Assembly (NCBI GenBank): GCA_003117195.1
Contig: BDSI01000135.1
Location: 124,001 to 188,000 of the forward strand
Length of the DNA stretch: 64,000 nucleotides
Source: Eudorina sp. 2006-703-Eu-15
Lineage: Eukaryota > Chlorophyta > Chlorophyceae > Chlamydomonadales > Volvocaceae
Direction of reading: 5' to 3'
The position numbers and the translations under genes were made by a program. Of the stretch, positions 1 to 10,233 are shown one piece after another (the stretch's first letter is position 1; every line of letters begins with the position of its first letter). The notes under the pieces are model-generated. The model was not told where the DNA came from, did not search any database, and saw nothing but the letters and a program-made list of their open reading frames with translations.

Positions 1-30
1 TTTTTTTGGTGATGGCGCCGGTGTCTACTG

Positions 31-83
31 AATGAGTGAATGAACGTTACAGCGGACCCCAAAGGGACCAACGGTGTCTACTG
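31..83 (-). mobile_element. Severely 5'-truncated LINE 3' end
   Basis: Read on the minus strand this stub matches the last bases of the longer LINE ends near 47.8 and 53.2 kb (GGGGTCCGCTGTAACGTTCA) and runs into a short CATT-type tail. CGGTGTCTACTG occurs at 19-30 and again at 72-83, which looks like a 12-bp target duplication. The inner copy partly overlaps LINE sequence (CGGTGT), as expected when 5' truncation joins at microhomology. Only about 41-50 bp of element remains. Confidence 0.6.
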
Positions 84-901
84 CTTTCGCAGGATATCCA
101 ATGTTGGCGATGCACGCTGAGCCTGGCGGACGGGACCGTACGACAGCTCCACGGTAGTCTGCCGCCACTCTCCGGCTAGTAACAGGCGTGCGTGCTGAAC
201 GCAGCAGATAGATGGTCGTATCACGGGCTTGTAATCAGGTGTCATCAGAACATAGAATAATAGGGTCGTTTGAATGAGGTCAAGCACTACGGCACGAGAA
301 CGTTGTCCTTTGTCCAACAGATGCTTTCAGTTTCTTCGGGTAATGGCGGTTGTGGCGGCCTTCAGGTTGTGGCGGCTGTTGCGGCAGTTCGGTGCTGTTT
401 GTGTAAATGTCGTACGTACAGGTATGGCGCTCGGTCCGAGAAGGTCGGGGTCGCGGGCAATCGTCGCCGTGCTGTCGGCGCTATCTGCCCGATAACCATT
501 TCTGGATCATTCCAAACTCGTCGGGTAAGCGCGATTCAGGCATGGCGAAATGATACCTAGGGGGGAAAGCGCGAGGGTCCCTCAAAGAGAGACAGCCCTG
601 GTCAGCGGCCGGTACGATTTGCCCAAGAGGAGTCTCCATGGCGTAGGCATCCATCCGTACCTGCAGCACAACGGTGAAGGTTTTGTGTTCAAACTACTGA
701 GCTGGGATACGAGTTCGCCCCGTGAGGATTCGACTTGTGGAGAAGTTCCTGCGCTGTTCCAGACGACATTCCGCTGTCCAAGTGGGCGCTTGTCCAAGTC
801 CGCCTGCCCCATTGAATCAGCGGTATGTACCGCATTTTATGCTCTGACAATGCCCGTACTGCCGCTGTAGCCACCGCCAGGAAGTTCGTATTGCTACCAA
901 T

Positions 902-947
<46 letters not shown>

Positions 948-1096
948 AGACAACCAGGCAGCCAGCCAGTCAGTCGGCCAGACAGTCGGCTGAAACTGCA
1001 TCGATCCGCCACCTCAACATACAGCGCCGATCAACGGCAATCATAACAACGCATGTATGCACCACCGTCAGCCACATTATCGCACACCATGCAGAA
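84..1096. other. Spacer downstream of eIF2D, no gene resolved
   Basis: Only short open frames without recognisable protein features occur on either strand. It holds a CAGC microsatellite at 903-942. The eIF2D 3' UTR must start here (minus strand, below 1097), but no convincing TGTAA polyadenylation signal was seen close to the stop. Confidence 0.5.
903..942. repeat. (CAGC)n microsatellite
   Basis: About ten perfect CAGC copies, followed by degenerate copies to about 980. Confidence 0.9.
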
Positions 1097-4000
1097 TCAT
1101 TTTTTGATCTGGAAGTACTTCTTGGGTATGCCGTACTGCTGCATGACGAAGTCCGCAACCTGCTCCAGGAAGGATCCCTGCAGAACCACCTGTGGGTTGG
1201 AGTTGGGGTACGAGGCCATTGCACGGCGCCGGTGAGCGGAGGTCGCACAGGCTTTGAAACCGCCACCAGAAAGTAGTGCGGGTTCGTGTTGCAACGGAAA
1301 GCTTAGCATGGCGCATGCTACAGTGTTCCCCCGGTGTCATCGGTGACAGCCGATTGAAGGCTCATCCCGACCACACACTGTAAAAAGGATATGGTACGCA
1401 CAAACGCTGCCGCCTGATGGCACCCCTGCTGGGATGCATGCCGGGCTTCCCTCAGTTGCCGTCGTCGTATGCACACCCCCCCTACCCGCATCCCCTCCCC
1501 TCACCTCGTGCCCCGCGCCCTTGCCCGGCAGCTCAACAACGTTGGTGGAGCAGGCGAACTTGCGCTGGCACTCCGCTGCCACCTGCGATTTGTGTGACGG
1601 TAATTGACAGTCAAGCTGCCTATACCGCCGATGCCAAGACATACGCCATCGGCACCATGTCAAATAATCCAACGTAACAACTGTGACCGGGCATCACCCA
1701 GGGAGCAAGGGACCACCCAGCCTGAGGCAACCCATACTACCTCGCTGCACTCGCGCGTTTTGCGAGTGGAGCAAGAAAGGGCTCAACATACATACACGGC
1801 CCATCGCGCGCACACCCACCTGCTCCAGGTCCACAAGGAAGGGCTCCAGGCCCACCACCTTGGTCACCCGTTTGTTGCCCTGCCGCTTTTCCGTACTGAT
1901 CTGTACGGCGGGCGGCTGGCCCCTTCGGACGACCTGCAGGCCATCACAGACCGACATACGGTACGACGGCTTACAGATGCAGGAGGCGAGATAGTCATTA
2001 TGCATAAGGGGTCGTGGACCCGCGGGCACCTAACCCCCTACCCCCTAGTACCCCTACCCATACACAGACACACTCAAGCGGTGTACCGCCGTACACGCTA
2101 CGCGCCATCGCTACCTGTTGGTGGCCCTTGGTGATCCTGCACTGCATGTGCATCCGCCGCATGAAGGCCTCCCGCAGGTCGGCCTTGGCCAGGTGGGTGG
2201 GGTACGTCTCACCCTTCTTGATCAGGCCCTGCAGGCACGGGTGCGGGTGGGTGCGGGTGGGTGCGGGTGGGGGCGCAGCACGGGCACCGGCGTCAGCGCT
2301 GCAGACGGAGGGCTGCAGGCCTGCCTCGCAGGTGGCAGAGCTCGGGGGCCCTACCGATTGTACTCGCTTGCGCGCAGCACAGCGCGGAGAAGCGGTCCAA
2401 GACGGACGACACGGACGCAGGCGGGACGCAGGCAGGCGCGCAAACAGCAGCCCGTCAGGTCTTGGAACGAAGTGTGGCAGCCGCCACACGCGCTTGGCAG
2501 TGGCAGACGCGCCGCACCTTGAACAGCGCGTCGCACAGCGTGGGGTTGAGCAGGATGGTCCGGTTGTCCGGAGCGCCCTGCTCCAGAGCCGCCGCCTTGA
2601 CGTAGCCGAACGCCGCATCGGCGGCCTCGGACGCGGTGTACAGCCCCTCTGGACTGCGGTCGCCCGCCCAGGGGAGGGCAGGTGGAGCGGGGTCAGCCAA
2701 AGAGGGCCACCAGGGGCCGTCCGACCTCCCGACAGGCGTGCATTTCCCCAAGCGCAATGCGTGCCTACTGCTTAAAAGACCGCTGTAACATGTGAAACAC
2801 TGGCAATGATTGCCTTGTGCGCGTCCGATGCACACATGGCTTTGAACCGTTATAGGCGGGGTGGGGTCAGGGTGGCTATCTTATTTTGCAGAGTATCTAC
2901 GGCCGGAGATACTCCTTGCCCAATCGTGCTGAAAGTATCTGTCGGAGGGAGCTTTTGCCGGCATTTTATCTACTCAAGGGGGCTTTTCCCCGCGCGAGAG
3001 GCCATGAGTATCTAAAACCTCATTTTTCTCCCGAGGGAAAGTATCTATCGAAACTCAAGATTTCTGGCCGAATATATATTCATATCTTAAGATAGCCACC
3101 CTGGGTGGGGTGCGTCCGGTGCCCAGCGATAACCCGGCCTAACAATCACGCACCACCCGACGACACACGCACACGAGGGTAACGCACGCCTCGAAGTAGA
3201 CAGGAGGGGTCGGCGTTGCGTTACTTGGAGCATCAAATTGCCAGGAACGCGCTGGAGGTTTGGTTTGATTATAGTGTCCTTTGCCCAAACCAACACATGT
3301 CGGAAACACGCCCCACACGAGAGCGATCGCCACCACGGCGACCTCTCGCGGCCCCTCGCTCACTGGAGGCCGAGCTCCTCAAACACCGGCCGCAGCTCCT
3401 TGCCGGGTTTGTACACCTCCTCAATCTGCAGCTCGGCCTGGGCGGAGCTGGATGCTGCGGGGAGCCCGGCGGCCAGCCCCGCGGTCACGGCGCCCGACGA
3501 CGTCGACGCATCACCGGCAGCTGCCCCGGCGGCGGCACTTGCCTCGGTCGTGCTGGCCTTGTACGGCCTGCGGTTTCGGAGATCCCGGATAGTACACCGT
3601 GATTTTTACAACAACAGGGACAGACCGAAGTCAAACCAGACCAGCCACGTACGTCGAACCATACCGATCCATGGTACTGCGTCCCCATGGGTCCGTGTAC
3701 TGCGTGTCATGGGACGTCGTACACCGACCCATGGAGGATGCCGTACCATAGAACCGGTATATGCCCTCATCGTCCTCGTGCAAGCACCGAGGAACTTGAG
3801 GTTACTCACCTGTACTCGGTGTAAAGGGGCGAGTTGCGGTTGATGCTCGTCACGATCATGTCGCCCGAGTGCTTGTCCTCCTTGACCGTCATCAGGCCCT
3901 GCTTGCCGTACGCCTGCCGTACACCAGTGAAGCAGCGAGGGCGAGTACACCTCAAGCAAGACGGGTAAAGGGTGTTAGGAGGAGGAGAGCGTGAGCAGCT

Positions 4001-7000
4001 GTTAAAGGGGTGCGGGGCATCAATCTTGCTGCGCTGGTGTTGGGCCGGGTCGGATCCCCGGGGGCCGCGTCGGGTCGTGAGGGTCGAGTAGGGTCCCAGA
4101 GGACGGGTCGGGTCGGGTACCCCAGGGCACGAGTTGGTTCCTGGGAGACCCCGCGCGTCCGTTTTCGCACCCTACCACACCCCTAATCACCGCCATTCCG
4201 GGCTTGGAGTGAAGGAGGGCCAACATTAGAAACATTTTATGGCAACAAAAGGTGAGCCCAGCGTAGCACTGTCCGTAAATTGGGTTGACATGTCACTGAG
4301 GTCACTGCGAGTCCGAGGACCCGGAACCGCGGGACAGCCCCTCCGCAGCCATGCTGCAGTGCGTGTTGCCGTATCCAGGTGCCGTACCTGCAGGAACTTG
4401 GACATCTTCTTGTGCTTGGATTTCTTGACGTCCAGCGTGGTGCCGGCGGGTCTCGCGGGCAGCATGTGCTGGTTCCACAGCACCGAGGAATTGAGAGGCA
4501 GGTCTGGAGGAGACAACGGCAACAACGGCGAGTGTGGAGACCCACCCGGTCGGCGCATGCGACGGAGAGCGTGGACGGGGTGGTCGAGGCCAGCTCGGGG
4601 TGGTAGGCAATACAAGTATACAACTGCCAGCTGGGGGGGGCGCGAGGCGCAGGTACCAGGTGCGGTTCGCCGCCGAAACAAAATTTTCCTACAGAAGGAA
4701 AACCCAACGCCCCGGCGGCAAATCAGATCGCAACGCAGCCCCGCCACTGCCCCACAGCCAGCCTGACAGCCACCCAGCCTCCCAGCCAGCCACAGCCTCC
4801 CAGCCAGCCATCCTTGCCCCTCCCCCCCGTCTGCGGCCGCCTGCACCGGAATCCTTGACGCTCTTGTGCAGCGCCTGCAGCAGCACCGACTCCAACAGGG
4901 TGTCCATGTCCACCTCCGCGCAGCCACCGTCTCCAGCCGCTGCCGTCTGCCGGTCCGACGCGGATGCCGCCGGCCCCGGCCCCGCTGCCTCTGCCGCATC
5001 CGGCGCCGGCCGCGTCCCCAACCCCAGGGACCCCACCCGATCCGCGACCGCCTCTGCGGCAGCAGCAGCAGCAGCGCCGGACGCGGACGCGCCGGACTCC
5101 TCCTTCCCTGGTCCGGGACATAGGACGGGGCCCGGTGTCGGTTCAGCAGTGTCGTCCCGACTCTTATGGAATCTGCAACTCTACTTGCACTGTATGGTCA
5201 TCGACCGTACTTTCATGATGCGCTCGGACCACGACCTTACCGGCCGCATGCGGGTGTGGAAGCCGCTTGAAGCGGCCGTACTGTGCGTATCCGCACGCAC
5301 TCCCAAACAACGCGTGCGGGCGGGGTGCGACCGGGTTCGTTCCGGGCCTGTTTGAACCTCCAGCGCCCGCCCGGTACCAATACGCGCGGTGTTCAGCGCC
5401 GGGGATTACTGAGCTGGGGCAGCGCCGGGCTGGCTAGTGCATGCGGGCTGCTGCAATGCGCGCCACGCAGACTACGCCCTGCACGACACGGTACGGCAGG
5501 ACACGGTGCGACACGGCAGGACATCGCACGACATGACACAGCCCATGCCCTTACCCGCTGCTTCGCCGGTCGTGGTAGTTTCCCCGTTGCCGGCATCCGC
5601 GCCGCCGCCATCTCCATCGCCGTCGCCCTGGCGGCACCACGCAGAGGACCATTGCCAAAAGAGGCACGCTAACCCAGGCCGCAAATTAAAACGCAGACGC
5701 TGGCTGTGGTAGGTTATAGACCGCATGTATAGCAAGCAGCAGCAGTAGCACTTGCAAGCGGACGATAGTGCGACCCATGGGTCAATGGCCTGCCTGAGAA
5801 CCCGCCACCCGCCACGCGCGCACGCGCGCACACCTCCGTGCATGTCGCCGCACATCTCCCACATCTCCCAGGTCCCAGGTCCCGTCCCAGCGCCAGCGCC
5901 TCCCGGCGCGTTCCCCCATCCGCTGCCGCCACACACCCGCATCCCACGAAACAGAGCGCGCCTCCGCCGTCCGCTCCCAGATGAGCCGCCCCGACCTGCA
6001 CCCCGTGATGAGCCGCCCCGACCTGCACCCCGTCTCCAAACCCCTGCGGGTCTCGGGGCCCGCACTGCCTGTATGTCCCTCTCCAATCCACTCAACACCC
6101 CCCACCCGTCCCTCGTTCCCTCCTACCTGCGCCAGCATCGCCTCAATGGACACCACCCCCAGGGGCACCACTCCGTCGGGCAGGAAGCCCTCGTTGGGGA
6201 CCGCCCGGCCGCCCACATCCGCCCACAGGCAGTCGCCGTAGTGCTGCAGCGGGGGGAGGGCCGGGTGGAGGGCGCGAGGCGGACACGGGACAGCGGCGCA
6301 GCGGGCCTCAACCCACCAGGGGCAACGCTGCTGCTGCAGCTGCTGCCTTCCTTCCCGATTTTCCCACACGCATGGAGGCATGATCTCTGCGACCCCAGAC
6401 GAATCCCAGAAATGCCGCATGCCCCAGGGACCCCCCGCCAGGGCGCATCCTCGTTGCACCAGCGGCCGCACCCCCGGGCCCACCTCGCCATCCGCGTACT
6501 CGAGGACCAGGCAGCTACGCAGGCCGTTCCAAGGCGAACCCTACCGGGTGTGATGGCTAGTCCGCTCCGCGTCTGGGTCGTCGCGCTCTTCATTACCCCC
6601 GGCCAGCCTAACGCGCTCCCAGCCACAACCGGGAGGGGTCTCCCCGAACGTCCGGGCCACGCTGCCAGTGCAGCAGCGCGCGGCTGCGGGGGCCGCCGGC
6701 CTGCGCGGCGCCCTCACCTGCACCAGCTCCACCAGCTTGCCCTTGGGCCCCGCCGCGCCGGACCCCCGGATGCGCGCCACCGCGTCCCCGGCCGCCATGG
6801 TGGCGCTGCCCACCGCCACAGGCGCCGCGTTGCCCGGGCTGCACACCGCCACGAGCTGCTCCTTCTCGAAGCCGGGCAAGCCCCCGGGCGGCACCAACAC
6901 TCCAGGGAGCATCAGATCCGCGCCGCCCACGATGTAGCGGCTGACGGCGGGGTGCTTCACGTACACCTGCGGGAGCACATGTCGTACAGGTCGTACCGGC

Positions 7001-7766
7001 CTCGTGTGTGTTTGGGCCAGTGGGTTGTACTTACGTGCTGGCTCGATGCTCGATGTCGTGCCAGTGTGTCTGTATCCGCTGCAGTGTAATGGCAATCACG
7101 ATGCTTAGATGCTTGCGTGCCCGCATGCCGAACATGGTGAGCTCAGCCTAAGCCGGTGACCGGAACACAGAGGAAAAGATAGCACATCCAGGCACATGGG
7201 GTGGCTCAAGATGGACAGACAGAAGCGCAAGCCGCCCCAAGGGCAGGCCGGCTGGATCCGCCTTCCTGCGATCCGCGCATTTAACCCACCTGCGGTAGCA
7301 AGGTGGGCAGCCTCCAGAGTGCGAAGACGGTGGGGATGTAATCCCCCTTGCCATTTGGGTCAAAGAGGATGGGCTGGCCGTCGTGCAGGTACAGCACGAT
7401 CCGCGAGGGGGAAGCCAGCTTGGCGCATTCCAGCTCGCCGGCTTTGGCGGGGAGCAGCGCCTCAAGACCTTCCTCGCTGACACCGAACGACTTCTCCAGG
7501 GCCCTGTGGGAAGCGGGAAGGGGTGCAAAGGGTCGTGGTGGGATGCGGCGCCTGATGACTGGGGTTGCAGCGACCGGTGGCGAGGAGGACGGCCCTCCAA
7601 AACCTGCGCATCGACAAGCGATGCGCGCACAAGGACAATTTGGAAATTGGAATGCATTATGAGAAGGACCGAACTGACGCAGCGGCTGTGCTTACCGGCG
7701 CAGCTTCTTTCGGTCGGCTCCGCTAACCTTGTGGGACTGCCCAATTGCGAACGGTTTCTTAAACAT
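1097..7766 (-). CDS. EIF2D: Translation initiation factor eIF2D (ligatin), 13 exons
   Basis: eIF2D delivers tRNA to the ribosomal P site independently of GTP and recycles 40S subunits in the cytosol. Exons, 5' to 3' on the minus strand: 7766-7696, 7503-7290, 6966-6718, 6243-6127, 5102-4847, 4503-4388, 3898-3810, 3567-3364, 2653-2518, 2228-2115, 1933-1820, 1582-1505, 1189-1097. All phases agree and give 617 codons (616 aa); the human protein is about 584. The MCT-1-like N-terminus begins MFKKPFAIGQSHKVSGADRK. Exon 3 carries the PUA signature VGGADLMLPG. Exons 5-6 hold the SWIB-like segment (LLESVLLQALHKSVKDSDLP, then LDVKKSKHKKMSKFLQ). The last three exons form the SUI1 domain, ending YGIPKKYFQIKK. 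The start is the first ATG and matches the family N-terminus. The exon 5 acceptor (5102) is the least certain junction because the linker is low-complexity. Introns carry an hAT-like MITE and several short repeats. Confidence 0.93.
1318..1372 (-). repeat. LINE-end-like fragment in eIF2D intron 12
   Basis: The segment with GTCATCGGTGACAGCCG matches the starts of the repeats at 33898 and 34781. It is probably a decayed retroelement end. Confidence 0.35.
2241..2270. repeat. 10-bp minisatellite, three copies
   Basis: GTGCGGGTGG is repeated three times perfectly, in eIF2D intron 9 just upstream of the exon 10 acceptor on the minus strand. Confidence 0.85.
2868..3103. mobile_element. hAT-like MITE, 236 bp, in eIF2D intron 8
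   Basis: Perfect 16-bp terminal inverted repeats CAGGGTGGCTATCTTA (2868-2883, inverted at 3088-3103) are flanked by perfect 8-bp direct repeats GGTGGGGT (2860-2867 and 3104-3111). An 8-bp duplication with a CAGGG terminus is typical of hAT elements. There is no coding capacity. The interior repeats the word GTATCT at least four times, like the subterminal transposase sites of hAT elements. The element is more AT-rich than the intron. Confidence 0.88.
5980..6033. repeat. 27-bp tandem duplication
   Basis: Two adjacent copies of a 27-bp word starting GATGAGCCGCCCCGACCTGC, inside eIF2D intron 4. Confidence 0.85.
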
Positions 7767-9141
7767 CTGTTGACAACAGAGAAGATAAACAATTTGAGGT
7801 AAATTTTAGGTGCGTGCCCTGCGTCGGCGGGGGTTGTTATGTAGCGGGATCTCGCTAGCGTATTACAAATAGTCTATGCGGCGCCGCGCACATATCGCCA
7901 ATTGTATTCGATCTATTTGTTTAATTCGTTACGACCTTCAGGCAAATCTCAGGGCGCTGGGAAACTGAAGAGACGAGGATCGGGAGAGGTCACAGCTTGA
8001 TAAAACATTTCGTGCTTCGACTACTATGCATATAGAGCACTGTCACGGCATGCCTTGTTTTCTTTCGTTGCCCGTCCCAATGTCACGAGCGCTTTGGACT
8101 TGCCATCCGGCCAATGAGGAAGGCACATTAAAGCTCTGCGAGGTATCTATTTTTTTAATTTGGTGGTGGCATACGCATTGCCATTCTGTTTCACGATCAC
8201 TGTCAGACCCATGGGACGCTGACCGCTGCGACCGTACACCTCGATTCGGAACTATGCATAGCTTCTGTATAGAAATCGTGATTTGCAACAAGCAGAAAAG
8301 GCCAAACTCCTGTGCTCCTTGCACGTCCCAGCTTTTGCTCCAGCCGGTTCCAGCATGCCGCCGGAGCCCTGACGGGCCCCGACATCCCGCTGGGTCCTCC
8401 ACGTCTGTGGTCTCAAACGAACGTGTTGCCGTACAGCCGTAAGCCAGCGACCAGAGGGACGAAATTACACTGACAACAGGGCCCTTGTACGGAATCGCGC
8501 CAACTGCGAGGAGAGCCGTCCGCCGTTCACAATATCGCCAAAAACGTACTCGATCGGTTGGCGTACGACCTTTCACACCCCAGCGATGGTTCACACCTTA
8601 GCCATGCAGCCTTCACGCAATTGGCTTATCCCATGTGCCAAGTCCATCGAAAAACATCCTTGTGCGCTGTCGCGCGTCCGCACACTGCGCCCCATCAGCG
8701 CGAGGCGCCGACCATCGCGGTAGCCCGACAGTAAGCCTCACCCCTGTGCGGCCCGCCCCACATTACATCCGCCAACGCATACTCCAAAACTGGCGGCAAC
8801 AATGGCCTGAAAGCTGAAGCCCGTGTCACAGATCCGTGACCAGCGCCTCCGCCCATCTTCCTTCAGTCCCGTTAAACCCATCCGCCTGACACACCAGCCG
8901 ACCGCCAGATCCGCAGGCTCCACCGTGGCCGGCGCGGCGTCTGTTGCACAGGACCTCAGTTTCCTTACGTCTGAACACCACTGAGCAGCCCCTCTGGATG
9001 CGAACCTGACCAGGCAACCGCGTGTTTCCCCGGTGCCCTCTCCCAAGGAACAACCCAATGTGTTGTTGCACCGCCGTGCGTTGTGAACAACACTGCCGGC
9101 GGCCCAGTCCGGTGACACTCCCTTCCCGGGTGGGTGCTGCC
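7767..9141. other. Spacer between eIF2D start and the plastid-protein gene stop
   Basis: It should hold the eIF2D promoter and 5' UTR next to 7766 and the 3' UTR of the next gene. A minus-strand TGTAA (about 8763-8767), the usual green-algal polyadenylation signal, fits a 3' UTR of about 375 bases. No convincing additional gene was seen; a minus-strand frame at 8043-8594 has no protein-like features. Confidence 0.45.
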
Positions 9142-10233
9142 CTACCGCCGGCTGGTGAACTCCGAGGCGGCGAATCCCTTACCCTTCTCCTTCTTCACGC
9201 GGCTGGCGCGCTTCAGGGACACCACCTCGTCGGCCTCCTTGCTCCTGTGGGCATCAAGTGCCGTCCAGGGAGTTGCAATGCGTCAGCCTGGACATGGATC
9301 GTACTGGTGACGAAGACTTTGCAGGACGTAAGCAGCTGTCGTGAAAGCGTGTCGCGAATGCTTTAGCTCCGCGTCCCATCGTCGCCAGCACCTGACAAAG
9401 AACAGGCTCAAGTGCCTGATCCCTATGAAGCTCCTCCCCACTAACATGCTACCCTGTTGCGGTGAGGTTCCTCCGAGCGCGGACTGGTCGGTCGATCCTG
9501 AGGCCGTCCGATCCCTGGGCCGCATAGCGCCCCAAACCCCGACTCACTCGTCCGCCGCGGCGGCCACCGGCACCTCCTTGCCCGCTTTCTCCCGATCCTC
9601 CTTCTCCTGCCGGTTATCCAGGAACTGGCTGATGTTCATATAGGCCACCTGGGGTTAAGGGGCACGGGGACACGGGCACAACGACCAAACCAGCCTCATG
9701 TAAGCGCTGTATTCGAGATGGGCGCGAGCCTGATTGGAAACTTGCAGCATTGCAAGGCGCATGCGCTTAGATGGTGGGCCGAACGGAGGATGTGTAGTGA
9801 TACGGCCAGTTCCAAAGGTGATGTGACATCAAGACAAACTTAAAATTCATTGACTTACTCCGCCTGTTACAATCGCCAAAAGCGTCACCACGACGCCAAA
9901 GAGCACTGAGACAAATACTGACTCGAATCCGCTCCCTTGACTGTTCGCTGCCAAGATTTCAATATCCTCGGCCGAAATTGTCGAGGCGCTTTGTGCAACA
10001 ACTTCTTCAGCTAAAGCACGATACGTTGGCAAGCTGGCTGCGCCGAGAGCGAGTGAAACCGCAAGTGGAAGGTTCGGGCGCAAGCTTCCGCTTGAGACTT
10101 GATCTCGTAAATTTGCAGAAAGTGGATTCTGTTGCAGACTGCAGTGTACCTTGACAACACGCGTTCGGTGTGCGAGCATAGTTGGAAATGTGTTGCCCGA
10201 GAAGGGACGAACTTGCCGCATAGTGGACGCCAT
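9142..10233 (-). CDS. Predicted plastid single-span membrane protein, 3 exons
   Basis: Exons 10233-9859, 9648-9548 and 9244-9142 join with donors GTAAGT and GTGAGT and consistent phases into 193 codons (192 aa). The start MASTMRQVRP sits in CAAAATGGCG. The first ~60 residues are rich in Ser, Arg and Val and poor in acids, like a chloroplast transit peptide. They are followed by a hydrophobic stretch ending TYRALAEE, possibly a thylakoid-transfer signal. A strong transmembrane segment follows (about residues 103-128, VFVSVLFGVVVTLLAIVTGG), then a conserved-looking AYMNISQFLDNRQEKEDR and a basic tail ending ASEFTSRR. Read without splicing, the first exon would run through its donor into a false stop after 128 residues. 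I do not recognise the family. Plastid targeting is inferred from composition; the gene model is well supported. Confidence 0.78.

Noticed and set aside
5752..7089. 445-codon plus-strand frame
   Set aside because: It is the antisense shadow of eIF2D exons 3-4 and their GC-rich introns.
8043..8594. 183-codon minus-strand frame
   Set aside because: Composition is not protein-like, and it lies where the 5' flank of eIF2D and 3' flank of the next gene are expected.
9847..10233. 128-aa single-exon protein
   Set aside because: Its end reads through a perfect GTAAGT donor; downstream exons at 9648 and 9244 continue in phase.
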